Assembly (NCBI GenBank): GCA_947089145.1
Contig: CAMUJH010000002.1
Span: 1 to 64,000 of the forward strand
DNA from: an uncultured Hungatella sp.
GTDB taxonomy: Bacteria; Bacillota; Clostridia; Lachnospirales; Lachnospiraceae
Reading direction: 5' to 3'
Length of the DNA stretch: 64,000 nt
Both the position numbers and the translations under genes were made by a program. Positions 16,615 to 25,760 of this stretch are shown here, piece by piece. The notes under the pieces are model-generated. The model did not search any database. It saw nothing but the letters and a program-made list of their open reading frames with translations, and was not told the origin of the DNA. The first letter of the stretch is position 1, and every line of letters starts with the position of its first letter.

Positions 16615-18075
16615 TCATCTTCCCAGATAAACATCAAAAATCTTTCTGGCAACAGGCGCTGCCGTCTGGCCCCCGGAGCCTCCTTCTTCCACGATCACGG
16701 TCACGGCTATCCTGGGATTTTCCGCCGGGGCAAACCCTGTAAACCAGGCATGGGTTTCCTTTCCTGTCTCAAACTGGGCTGACCCCGTTTTTCCTGCCGC
16801 CGTATAGCCTTCCGTCCTGAGGGCTGATCCGGTTCCCTCTGTCACCACCCTGACCATCATGTCCTTCAGAATCTCTGCCTGCCCCTCCTCCATCAGCGCT
16901 CCATATGCAGCAGGTTCAAACCGTTTCACCGGTTCCCCCAGCGCATTTTCCACCTGCTGGATAAAAAACGGATTCATAAGCACCCCCCTATTGGCAATGG
17001 CTGCCGTCACCATCAGGCTGTGCATAGGCGTCATCTGAGTCATTCCCTGACCAATGGCAGTCTGCAGGACTTCCCATCCCGGCGCCTCCTCGTTCATGGA
17101 AAACCGGCTTTGAGAATAAGCCAGGGCAATGGGCTGCTCCCTGTTAAACAGAAGCTGTTCTGCCGTCTCAGCCATGGCTTTCTTATCTAACTGCAGGCCC
17201 AGGCTGGCAAACGCGCCGTTACAGGAGTTGGCAAATGCCTGGGTCAGATTCTGGCTTCCGTGAGCCGTTTTGTGGTAGCACGGAAGCGTGTAATCCCCAT
17301 ATTTAAAATATCCGTCACAGTCATAATGATACTGGTCATAATCATCCGGGTGCTCTTTTATATACTCCAGCACAGTAAGGATTTTAAAAATGGAGCCAGG
17401 CGGGTAAAGTCCCTGGACGGCCCGGTTTACAAGCGGGGCCTGATCCTCCTTTGACACAATGGATTCCCATGTATCTGCAATGGCATTGGAATCAAAATCC
17501 GGCTTTGATACCATTACAAGCACTCTTCCCGTATCCGGCTCCATGGCAACCACCGCGCCTTTTCTGTCACCCAGGGCATCGCTTGCCGCCTGCTGCAGCT
17601 CCAGATCCAGAGTGGTAATGATCTGATCCCCCGGATTCTTCCGCCCTGCCAATGCCTCTCCTATCTGACTGACAGGATTCATATGGGAACTCAGCAGATA
17701 AAAATTTCCCAGTTCTTCCAGCCCGGTTTTACCCCTGGAGGAATACCCCACCACATGGGAAAACAAAGCCCCAAAAGGGTACACCCGGATCTCGCCGATG
17801 CCTTCTCTGTTTTCGGTCATGGCCAGCACGGTCCTGTCACTGCTTAAAATTTTCCCTCTCTCCACCGTTCGTGCAAAGTTGTCCAGCCTGGCATTGTTAT
17901 AAGGGTTGTTAATGACCTCCTCCCGGGAAACTGTCAGGAAGTACCCCACATGCCCCATAAGGCACAGAAACAAAGCCGCCATCGCGTATGCCAGCAGCAA
18001 AATGCTCCGATCCGCCTTCTGTTTGGGAGTCTTTTCCCTCTTTCTCTTTTTCTCCCGCTTAAAAACCGCCTTCAT
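16615..18075 (-). CDS. Class B penicillin-binding protein (transpeptidase)
   Basis: 486 residues from the ATG at 18075. It has a basic cytoplasmic tail, one membrane anchor (LLLAYAMAALFLCLMGHV), then an N-terminal pedestal and a transpeptidase domain acting outside the membrane. The three catalytic motifs are intact: Ser228 in PPGSIFK, Ser284-Cys-Asn286, and Lys429-Thr-Gly. It is shorter than canonical PBP2 or FtsI, like the PbpA partners of SpoVE/FtsW-type SEDS proteins. The start follows the SEDS stop by five bases; an in-frame ATG at 18096 would overlap. The pair should polymerise and crosslink septal or elongation peptidoglycan. Confidence 0.92.
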   Translation of the reverse strand: MKAVFKREKKRKREKTPKQKADRSILLLAYAMAALFLCLMGHVGYFLTVSREEVINNPYNNARLDNFARTVERGKILSSDRTVLAMTENREGIGEIRVYPFGALFSHVVGYSSRGKTGLEELGNFYLLSSHMNPVSQIGEALAGRKNPGDQIITTLDLELQQAASDALGDRKGAVVAMEPDTGRVLVMVSKPDFDSNAIADTWESIVSKEDQAPLVNRAVQGLYPPGSIFKILTVLEYIKEHPDDYDQYHYDCDGYFKYGDYTLPCYHKTAHGSQNLTQAFANSCNGAFASLGLQLDKKAMAETAEQLLFNREQPIALAYSQSRFSMNEEAPGWEVLQTAIGQGMTQMTPMHSLMVTAAIANRGVLMNPFFIQQVENALGEPVKRFEPAAYGALMEEGQAEILKDMMVRVVTEGTGSALRTEGYTAAGKTGSAQFETGKETHAWFTGFAPAENPRIAVTVIVEEGGSGGQTAAPVARKIFDVYLGR

Positions 18076-18079
18076 ATCC

Positions 18080-19393
18080 CTATCCCTCTTCTTCATCGCG
18101 CTTTAAAATGTACAGTCCCTGAATAACGGAAAACAGAATAAAGGTGCTTAATATGGAGCTTCCCCCGTAACTGATCAGGGGGAATGTTACCCCTGTAGAC
18201 GGAATAAATTTCGTCACCCCGCCTGCTGTCAGAAAGATCTGAACAATGTACTCCGCCCCCAGTCCAAAGGCGATCAGTTTATAAAACATGGCCTCCATTT
18301 CGCATGCCGTCATCATAAACTGGATAAAGCACCCCAGGCACACCAAAAGAACGCACATGGCAAACAAAGCCCCCATCTCTTCCGAGACGGCCGCCAATAT
18401 AAAGTCTTTCTCCACCACAGGAATCTTTTTGGGCATGCCCTGGCAAAGCCCTGACCCAAACCATCCTCCTGTACCGATGGCAAACAGGGACTGGGTAATC
18501 TGATACCCCCGGTTGTCAATGTCCGCCCACGGGTTTTTCCAGGCCATAACCCGCACCTGAACATGGGAAAACAGCCTCCAGGCCGCCACAGATGCCCCGT
18601 AGCCTCCCAGAAGCCCAAGAGCCAGGTATATCCAGTCCGACGTGGCAACAAACACCATGAATACATAAGTTGCGAAAAAGATCAAGGCGCTTCCCAGATC
18701 CTTGGAGATCACCAGGATTCCCACATGCAGAGCCGCTATGATGCTCGTGATGAATATCTGCCTTATGTCTGTGGATTGATAAAACATTGCCGATACAAAA
18801 AAGACAAAACTTATTTTCACAAATTCCGACGGCTGTACTGCCGCTTCCCCAAACTTTAAAGACAGCTGCGCTCCGTAGCTGGCATCCCCTGCCGCATACA
18901 CTGCAATCAGCAGGCCCAGGCCCAGGGCGGCGTAAAGCCACGGAATCCGGCTTAACTGCCACATCCGGCAGATAATAAAAGGAATCAGCAGCGTAACCGC
19001 CGCCGAGCAAACCACAATGCCGAACTGCCTTACCGCCTTGTCATAGGAGAGCCTGGTAAGGATAATAAATCCCACGCTTAAAAGAAAGCACATGTTGTTC
19101 GCCAGCAGTGCAGAGCGGTTCCTGTATAATTTCCCGTAAACCACAAGAAAGCACCACAGAAACACTGCCTGAACTCCGCAGAACCAAAGCAGTTTTTCAT
19201 CCCCGGTTTTCAAAAACATTACGGCAAATGACAGAACATGGTTTAAAAACATAAGCTGGTTCTGCTTTTTCAAAAGCTTCCTGCGCTTCTCCTCATTTAC
19301 GGCAAAGCAGCGGAAATTCCAGTATGTGTACATGGCCGCCATAAGAACGGCCACGTATTTCGACATGTGAACAATCATTCCATCCAAAACCAT
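18080..19393 (-). CDS. SEDS-family peptidoglycan glycosyltransferase (FtsW/RodA/SpoVE-like)
   Basis: 437 residues with about ten membrane segments. The C-terminal signature GVTKFIPSTGVTFPLISYGGSS is of the SEDS type (T-G-x-T-x-P-L-x-S-Y-G-G-S-S), and the earlier segment AAVSEEMGALFA carries the conserved acidic loop. SEDS proteins polymerise lipid II glycan strands with a partner class B PBP, here the next gene. The ATG at 19393 follows a GTG at 19396 and lies just after the U32 stop (19397), so translation is likely coupled. Confidence 0.93.
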   Translation of the reverse strand: MVLDGMIVHMSKYVAVLMAAMYTYWNFRCFAVNEEKRRKLLKKQNQLMFLNHVLSFAVMFLKTGDEKLLWFCGVQAVFLWCFLVVYGKLYRNRSALLANNMCFLLSVGFIILTRLSYDKAVRQFGIVVCSAAVTLLIPFIICRMWQLSRIPWLYAALGLGLLIAVYAAGDASYGAQLSLKFGEAAVQPSEFVKISFVFFVSAMFYQSTDIRQIFITSIIAALHVGILVISKDLGSALIFFATYVFMVFVATSDWIYLALGLLGGYGASVAAWRLFSHVQVRVMAWKNPWADIDNRGYQITQSLFAIGTGGWFGSGLCQGMPKKIPVVEKDFILAAVSEEMGALFAMCVLLVCLGCFIQFMMTACEMEAMFYKLIAFGLGAEYIVQIFLTAGGVTKFIPSTGVTFPLISYGGSSILSTFILFSVIQGLYILKRDEEEG

Positions 19394-19396
19394 CAC

Positions 19397-21748
19397 CTAT
19401 TCCACGCCTCGCTTAAAATGTCCCCTTGTAAAGTCTCCAGAGACATGTGCGCTTTTTTCTGCATGCTGAGAGTCCTCTGTTTCCGTCCCATACAGCGCCG
19501 CAGCCCATGCTTTTGTCACCTGGCAGATCTCCTCTTGAGACTCGCCTGTAAACTGAAGCCGCACTGCCTTTGGGCTTATTTCCATAATTCTGTCCTTCTG
19601 GTCAATCAGCGACAGCGGCGACGGATTATAAATGATATTGTAGCAGTAAGCACAATGGTTCTCCACCGGAAGTTCTTTTCCGATCCTGTCCTTCATCATC
19701 AGCCTTCCCGGTTTTTTGCTGCATCCGGATACGGTTCTTAACACGCACTGAGCCGATACCATGGCAGGAAGGAATCCGTATCCGATCAGTTCCCTTTCCT
19801 GTCCCCCCAGCTGTTTCAGTTCCCGGTTGTTCAGCTCCAGAGGAAATGTGGTTCTCCTGCATCCCAGCTGCATAAGCATATCTCTGGCGGCAGAATTAAA
19901 GGAGTACAGATTATGGTCTGCATAAATAGGGATTTTTACTCCTCTTCTTTGCAAATAATCAATTTCCTCCAGTGCGCGGACCAAAATCCCGTCAAATCCC
20001 GCTTCCTGCAGGAAATGAAGATTTCTGTCAAAATAGCCTTCGGCCTGCTTTCGGAAAATCATGGGCATGGCCAGCACACAGGCTTTCCCCCTGTCATGAC
20101 ACAAAGCTGCCTGTCTTTTCCACATTCCCGGCACAAAGCCGTCCGCCTCCGCTATGACTGCAGAAACCTGAGGTATTTCCAGAATCCGGCTTAGTCCCTG
20201 GCCTGCTGGCAGCAGAACATGAAGTTCTGGTTTCTTCCTGTCAGTCTCTTCCTGTGCCCCCACAGCCCCATGTTCCCCCTGCCTCCATGTTGGGAGAGCC
20301 TCCGGATTCTCTGCCGGCGCAGAACATGTTCGTCGGTACTTGTCTGTCACAGCCTGCTCTAACTGTTTCAGTCCCTGCCTGCGCAGCTCATTTAATGCCT
20401 GGACCGGCAGAAACACCTGGCCCTCAAGACGAACATCCAGCTTCCTCCATTCAAACGGAGTATTGCCTGTTTTCTTTATCTGCCTCAGCAGCTGTTCCTT
20501 GGTAACCGCCTGATTCTGCGCCCTTTCCGCCCTCTGACCCAGAACCGTAACTTCACAGATTTCCTTTCTGCCCTCTGATGTCTTTCCCAGCCCCAGTTTA
20601 AGAGACACTTCCTGCCCCTCTGCTGCTGTCAGGATTCCCTCTATTGGTTCCTTTTTCTCTTTTTCCACATAAAGCCTGTCCAATTGATCAAACAGCTGTT
20701 GATTTCCCTGCCGGAATGCTGGCTTTTCCCTGACTGCAATCATGTCCCGGCCATTATGCTGCCTGTAGTATCCCTGCGTAAAGCCGCCTCTGTCAAACAG
20801 ATCCAAAAGCTCCTGTCTGTCCTCCTCGCTTACCTGATACCCTTCCCGTCCCCTTTCTAAGTACGCATCCACATACTTCCGGTATGCCCGCACCACTCCT
20901 GCCGTATACCGGGGGCTTTTCATTCGCCCCTCTATTTTCAGCGAATCGACTCCTGCCTCAATCAAATCCGGAATCAAATCCAGGGTGCACAGATCCTTCA
21001 TGCTGAGGATATAGCTGTCCTTCTGGGAAACATCCCTTGTGACATCCCTCTTGCCTTTTCTCCCTCCTGCTGCCTTCCCTCCTGATTCCCTCTTCTGTCT
21101 GTCACCAGGCCGCTTTTGGGACTTGTCCGCTGTATCCGCCTTATAAGGAAGCCTGCACGGCTGGGCGCACCTTCCCCGATTCCCGCTTCTTCCGCCAATG
21201 TAGCTGCTCAAAAGGCACTGTCCTGAGTAGCAATAGCACAGTGCCCCGTGGACAAAGCACTCGATCTCTATGGGTACTTCCTCATGAATCCGCCGGATCT
21301 CCTCCAAAGATAATTCCCTGGCCGTCACCACCCGCCTTACCCCAAGCCCTGCCAGTATTCTGGCCCCATATGCGCCTGTAATGGTCATTTGGGTGCTTGC
21401 GTGGACGGGAAGTTCCGGGAAATATCTCCGGATAACATGGACAGCCCCCAGATCCTGAACAATAACGCCATCCAGCCCCTGCTCATAATATGGCTTGAGA
21501 AACCGGGGAAGCTCCCCCAGTTCCTCCTCCTTCATCAGCGTATTCACCGTCATATACAGAGACACGCCATGGACATGGGCATAGTCAATGGCTTCCAGCA
21601 TCTTTTCCTGATCAAGATTGTCCGCATAAGCCCTGGCCCCAAACCGGCTGCCGCCGATATAAACCGCATCCGCACCGGCGGCAACGGCTGCCTTCATGCT
21701 CTCAAAGGAACCTGCAGGCGCCAAAACCTCCACTTGTCTCTGTCCCAT
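19397..21748 (-). CDS. U32 family peptidase/RNA-hydroxylation protein with DUF3656 domain
   Basis: 783 residues. The TIM-barrel-like U32 domain (about 1-340) opens with VLAPAGSFESMKAAVAAGADAVYIGG. The conserved cysteines appear in HGALCYCYSGQC, then GRCAQPC (Cys194, Cys198). A DUF3656-like region follows in the second half. Families of this type (TrhP, RlhA) act in prephenate-dependent hydroxylation of tRNA uridine or 23S rRNA cytidine, despite the peptidase name. An unusual Lys/Arg/Gly-rich insert of about 45 residues (about 204-250) lies just after the cysteine motif. GGGAGG precedes the ATG. First gene of the U32-SEDS-PBP operon. Confidence 0.88.
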   Translation of the reverse strand: MGQRQVEVLAPAGSFESMKAAVAAGADAVYIGGSRFGARAYADNLDQEKMLEAIDYAHVHGVSLYMTVNTLMKEEELGELPRFLKPYYEQGLDGVIVQDLGAVHVIRRYFPELPVHASTQMTITGAYGARILAGLGVRRVVTARELSLEEIRRIHEEVPIEIECFVHGALCYCYSGQCLLSSYIGGRSGNRGRCAQPCRLPYKADTADKSQKRPGDRQKRESGGKAAGGRKGKRDVTRDVSQKDSYILSMKDLCTLDLIPDLIEAGVDSLKIEGRMKSPRYTAGVVRAYRKYVDAYLERGREGYQVSEEDRQELLDLFDRGGFTQGYYRQHNGRDMIAVREKPAFRQGNQQLFDQLDRLYVEKEKKEPIEGILTAAEGQEVSLKLGLGKTSEGRKEICEVTVLGQRAERAQNQAVTKEQLLRQIKKTGNTPFEWRKLDVRLEGQVFLPVQALNELRRQGLKQLEQAVTDKYRRTCSAPAENPEALPTWRQGEHGAVGAQEETDRKKPELHVLLPAGQGLSRILEIPQVSAVIAEADGFVPGMWKRQAALCHDRGKACVLAMPMIFRKQAEGYFDRNLHFLQEAGFDGILVRALEEIDYLQRRGVKIPIYADHNLYSFNSAARDMLMQLGCRRTTFPLELNNRELKQLGGQERELIGYGFLPAMVSAQCVLRTVSGCSKKPGRLMMKDRIGKELPVENHCAYCYNIIYNPSPLSLIDQKDRIMEISPKAVRLQFTGESQEEICQVTKAWAAALYGTETEDSQHAEKSAHVSGDFTRGHFKRGVE

Positions 21749-22334
21749 CTTGAACCTCCCTTTTTTGCGGCAGCATGAAGAGCTGCTGATTACTGCCGGC
21801 TCCTAACTTCTGCCTTCAACGGCAGTACTAGACTCATTATTTCTATAATCACAGTATAGCACTATTTGCTCAAACAGGAAAGATGCCGTTTTTGCTTTCC
21901 ATCTTTTACAGCTTTTACAATTATATCAAACTTGCCAGGAGATCACTGTTTATTTTTATTGCTCATCATAGCGTCATGCTGCTTCAAACCAATTAACGAT
22001 CTTACAGTTTCAGCATTTCTAAAAATGTACATTGTTTCAATCATTTGTCTTGATACACTTTTTTGTTAAATATCACTCGTCTATATTGATTGCCTCAAAA
22101 TCATACATTCCGCCATTCAGACAGATAATCTCGACAGAAAAAGTCTTTGAAAAACATGGCTGATATCCTAAAAAACCATATATGACATATAGGCGTTTTT
22201 TGCAAAAATACAACGAATCCCCCTGTCTGACGATGACATACCTTCGGCATAAGATAGGGGATTGAGTTGAGGGGCACAAAACAACCGGCTTCACGGATTC
22301 AGGTACAAAAGTAGCCGCTGAATTTTTACAGTTG
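21749..22334. other. Intergenic stretch, no gene supported
   Basis: A hairpin ACTGCCG / CGGCAGT (21792-21826) lies upstream of the U32 gene. From 22073 a minus-strand frame is open and continues into the MerR gene in another frame; its last 40 codons look protein-like (FLGYQPCFSKTFSVEI) but have no start or ribosome site. It may be a decayed segment or chance. Confidence 0.3.
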
Positions 22335-23210
22335 CTATCCCATAGTAAAATCGATTTTATGTCTCTTTTCCTCCACCGGAATCCAAATATGAAAATATCG
22401 GTCAAACTTCTCTCCAAAATGCAGATTTGCGATTCCAAAACTAATGGCATCTCCGCTGATTTCCCAGTTCTGACTATCAATATAATTGAGACAGCCAGAC
22501 AGGTCAGGATTTAATTCCTCATTATCTGCATGCAAAATTGTATGTACTGCTTTGTGCGGCGAATAATACTTTATATACTTACTTTCCTCCACGCCTAAAA
22601 AAGAAGCATACTCTTCACCAATTCCCAATCCACTTATAGCCTCCCTTTTTTCTCTGGATACAAAGAGTTCCTCTTTTGCGTACCGCGTGGACAGCATGGC
22701 AAAAGGAACATATTCCCTCATCCATTTTTCAATGATTTCCTGTCCGTCTAAGGATATATCTAATTTCTGCTTTCTTAAAAATTCGATGCGATACATTCCC
22801 GGCATAATATCCAGCCGGTATTGGCTTTCCTCCATCCTGGCCATCTCAATCTCTCCAAGAAGTTCTTCCACCCGCTGCAGCCTTTTCTGTTCCCACTCTA
22901 TATTTTCCTTTAACCGTACAATACTTTCCTCATATGCCTTAGAAACATCACTTAATTCGCAGTCATTGGCCAGCCTTTTCACTTCTTTCATGCTAAACCC
23001 GCATTTTCGGTACACCCGGGCATAGAGAAGCATCACCATATCCATAATGTCGAATGTACGAAACTTACCGTTCTTTTTCTCAGGATATATTAATCCGGAC
23101 TGTTCATATACTCTCACTCCCTCATCAGAAAGTCCCATTAATTTAGCTACACTCCCTGTCTGCTTTGTGGGATACTCTCTTTTTGTCTTGTATCTTCTGC
23201 TAATTCCCAT
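22335..23210 (-). CDS. MerR-family regulator with GyrI-like effector domain
   Basis: 291 residues from the ATG at 23210, supported by GAGGAG seven bases ahead. A MerR winged helix is near the N-terminus (SVAKLMGLSDEGVRVYEQSGLI, about 20-42), with a dimerisation coiled coil around 95-135. The C-terminal half resembles the GyrI/BmrR ligand domain (MYRIEFLRK, YFHIWIPVEE at the end). Members activate genes when a hydrophobic ligand binds. It follows the flavoprotein gene by 105 bp on the same strand, suggesting it controls that reductase or an efflux function; inference only. Confidence 0.82.
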   Translation of the reverse strand: MGISRRYKTKREYPTKQTGSVAKLMGLSDEGVRVYEQSGLIYPEKKNGKFRTFDIMDMVMLLYARVYRKCGFSMKEVKRLANDCELSDVSKAYEESIVRLKENIEWEQKRLQRVEELLGEIEMARMEESQYRLDIMPGMYRIEFLRKQKLDISLDGQEIIEKWMREYVPFAMLSTRYAKEELFVSREKREAISGLGIGEEYASFLGVEESKYIKYYSPHKAVHTILHADNEELNPDLSGCLNYIDSQNWEISGDAISFGIANLHFGEKFDRYFHIWIPVEEKRHKIDFTMG

Positions 23211-23315
23211 CCCCGTCTCCTCTGGCTTTTCGCTCCAAATCTGTTTCTTAATCTCTCTCAAACTGAAAATAAAGCTATACCGCAAATATTATCACAGTAC
23301 AGCTTTATCTTCAAT

Positions 23316-25259
23316 CTATTCTACAGCCTGCCGCAGTGCGTCCTCCACTGCCTCAATGATCCCTTTGCTTGTAATGGTTGCCCCGGCTACCGCATCCACC
23401 TGGGTATTCTGGGCCTCCACGATCCGGTCCGGCATCTGTTCCACAGCTAAATCACAAATCCCCGCCGTATCATTAATCTGGGTAATCACAACCGAATCCA
23501 GATGATTATTCGAAAGAACAATCTCTGCCTTAATCTCACTGTGCATACCCTGTCCTGTTCCCACATAAGTTCCGTCCTTTGTCTGCACAGTATTCAAATT
23601 AATTCCGCTTTCTTCTTTCACCGTATTACTTTCAGACTCTCTTCCATTGGAAATAACCGGTATTTCCGTCTTATCCGCCTTTGCCGCATTAGTTCCGGCA
23701 ATACGTCCGCTGGCCAGGGCCTCGCCTACGTTTCCCCCGCCATTATAACCATGTACAAACATACTTCCAAATTCACCGGCACTGTACAGATGGGGAATGG
23801 CATATCCATCTAAATCCACCACTTCACAATTCGCATTTCTTACTGCGCCGCCCTGGGTATTGGTAAGCGTAGGCGTCAGCTCCATGGCATAGTAGGGGCC
23901 TTCTTTGTTTAAGGGAATTAAGGTATCGGCTGACCTGCCAAATTCGTAGTCCTCCTTCTGCTCACAGTAGAAGTTATATCTCTCCACAGTCTTTTCTAAT
24001 CCAGACGGTTCTACGCCGATCTGCTCTGCCAGTTCCTGCAATGTGTCCGCTTTTACGATCCACCCCTTTTCCAGTTCAGCCAGATTGTCGCTGCTCCATC
24101 CGCCGCTGGAAGTAACGGGCCCTGCGGTAAAACTGGCCTCATCAAAGACAGCATACGCCGGCAGCACCGTAGCCGCCGTTTGGTATGTACCATGGGCAGG
24201 CATTTTCCCATGCTTTGTCATAAGGGACTCATTGATAAAACGGGTTCCGTCAGGCCCTACATAAATCGTACTGCGGGAACCGAAATCCATAGCTAAAGAA
24301 TATCCGTAATAAGCATTGCTGTCCGGCGCTTTAAAATTAAGATCCGGACCCGAAGGATTATTCATATGCCACAGGTCTGCCCCTGCTTTCATAGCCATAA
24401 TAATACCATCGCCGGTATTGTAATAAGAACCCTTTGGATATGCGTACTCCATATGCAGATAATTCTGTATCATCTCCTGATTATTTTCATATCCCCCACA
24501 AGCCATGACCACGCCATTTTCTGCCTTAATCCTTAACTCTTTCCCCTCATGGGACGCAAGGACTCCGGTAATGGTTTTCGTCTCCTTATCCTGAATCAAT
24601 TCCAACGCCGGTGATTCATACCATACCTCTATTTGTTCCGCCCGTTCTTCTATGCAGTCTTTAAGCAGATACCACAGCTTCCCGGTACTTCTTTCCCCGT
24701 CAATAAGATAACAGCGCATAGTCTCTGACCCCTCTACCTCAGAAAACTCCGGATAAATGATTTCCTGCAGATCCAGCGTGGGGCCGGCCAATTCCTTTAG
24801 CCAGTCATCCAGGGTATGCATTCCCTCCACTGTGGCATAGACCAAATCCTTATCATATGCATATCCCTCAAATATTTCATCAAAATAATTCATGGCTTTA
24901 TCCACATCGGTAGGCGATAAAATCTGCTGCCCGCATAAACGGGTATTTCCTCCTGCTGCCGACTCCGGGGTTTTTTCCAAAATCAGTACATTTGCGCCTT
25001 CCTGTGCTGCTGCCAACGCTGCGCTCTGACCAGCGCCCCCAAAACCAATCACTACCACATCATAAGCTGCATCCCACGTTTCCTCATCTTTCGCCTCAGT
25101 TTCTGCCATCGGCTCCCCTATCTCTGATGTCTGGCTCTCTTCTGATGATGATTCCTGAGAAACCGGCGCTGCCTCCTCTTTGGAAGCCTGACACCCGGAA
25201 AGCAAGCACCCCGCTGTTATCACCCCGGCCATAGCAGCTGCATACCATTTTCTTCTCAT
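23316..25259 (-). CDS. Secreted flavin-dependent reductase lipoprotein (FAD domain plus FMN-binding domain)
   Basis: 647 residues. A lipoprotein signal ends in LLSGC (about Cys23), so the enzyme should be anchored outside the membrane. An acidic Ser/Glu linker leads to an FAD domain of the fumarate reductase/urocanate reductase family: VVIGFGGAGQSAALAA near residue 70 binds FAD, and GGNVGEALASGRIAG closes the domain near 530. The C-terminal 85 residues are an FMN_bind domain with DAVAGATITSKG, where the threonine is the usual site of covalent flavinylation by ApbE. Such enzymes use extracytoplasmic electrons to reduce unsaturated acids as respiratory acceptors. The substrate is not predictable. 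No ApbE gene is in the window. Confidence 0.9.
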   Translation of the reverse strand: MRRKWYAAAMAGVITAGCLLSGCQASKEEAAPVSQESSSEESQTSEIGEPMAETEAKDEETWDAAYDVVVIGFGGAGQSAALAAAQEGANVLILEKTPESAAGGNTRLCGQQILSPTDVDKAMNYFDEIFEGYAYDKDLVYATVEGMHTLDDWLKELAGPTLDLQEIIYPEFSEVEGSETMRCYLIDGERSTGKLWYLLKDCIEERAEQIEVWYESPALELIQDKETKTITGVLASHEGKELRIKAENGVVMACGGYENNQEMIQNYLHMEYAYPKGSYYNTGDGIIMAMKAGADLWHMNNPSGPDLNFKAPDSNAYYGYSLAMDFGSRSTIYVGPDGTRFINESLMTKHGKMPAHGTYQTAATVLPAYAVFDEASFTAGPVTSSGGWSSDNLAELEKGWIVKADTLQELAEQIGVEPSGLEKTVERYNFYCEQKEDYEFGRSADTLIPLNKEGPYYAMELTPTLTNTQGGAVRNANCEVVDLDGYAIPHLYSAGEFGSMFVHGYNGGGNVGEALASGRIAGTNAAKADKTEIPVISNGRESESNTVKEESGINLNTVQTKDGTYVGTGQGMHSEIKAEIVLSNNHLDSVVITQINDTAGICDLAVEQMPDRIVEAQNTQVDAVAGATITSKGIIEAVEDALRQAVE

Positions 25260-25326
25260 TCGTGTCCATCCTTTCCTGTTTTATATTTTTATGTTTTTCA
25301 TTGTAACCTCCCAAGCGGCTTGACAG

Positions 25327-25760
25327 TCAATACCTGATTCTCTGTTCCGAAATGCAGCATGACTTAACAGCATCAAAATCTGTGGAGGCACTCTGGAATA
25401 TAAAAATCAGGACTTCTCCCCAACGGTTGGCCGGGGTCTTGGCAAGAATAAACTGGTCAAACAGGTGACAGCTTCCGTCTGGCTGACGTTCACGCAGGGG
25501 GGCTGTCTGAGGAGTAGCGATATACCCGGAGCCAATGCCGTTACACTGAATATTGTATGCTCCATATTCGCTGGCAATATTTTTCGTCAGCATTTTCAAA
25601 CCGCCTTTAGCCGCCGCATAAGCAGAAACCGTTTCACGTCCCAATTCACTCATCATGGAACAGAATTGATGATCTTTCCTCCGCCCTGTTTAATCATATC
25701 CGGAATTACGGCTTTAGCCATAATAAACGGGCCATTTAAATCAATATCATTAAGCAAAAT
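25327..25760 (-). pseudogene. Broken SDR dehydrogenase (KduD/gluconate 5-dehydrogenase-like)
   Basis: Two minus-strand frames together read as the middle and end of a short-chain dehydrogenase. From 25760 one frame gives DLNGPFIMAKAVIPDMIK..GGGKIIN, then a one-base deletion near 25660 shifts into MMSELGRETVSAYAAAKGG, which holds the catalytic Tyr and Lys (YxxxK). The end after RWGE is again out of frame or replaced. The N-terminal Rossmann part is missing: the remnant abuts the GH88 stop at 25761. The intact relative would oxidise 2-keto-3-deoxy sugar acids, fitting an island for uronides. It is non-functional as it stands. Confidence 0.8.
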
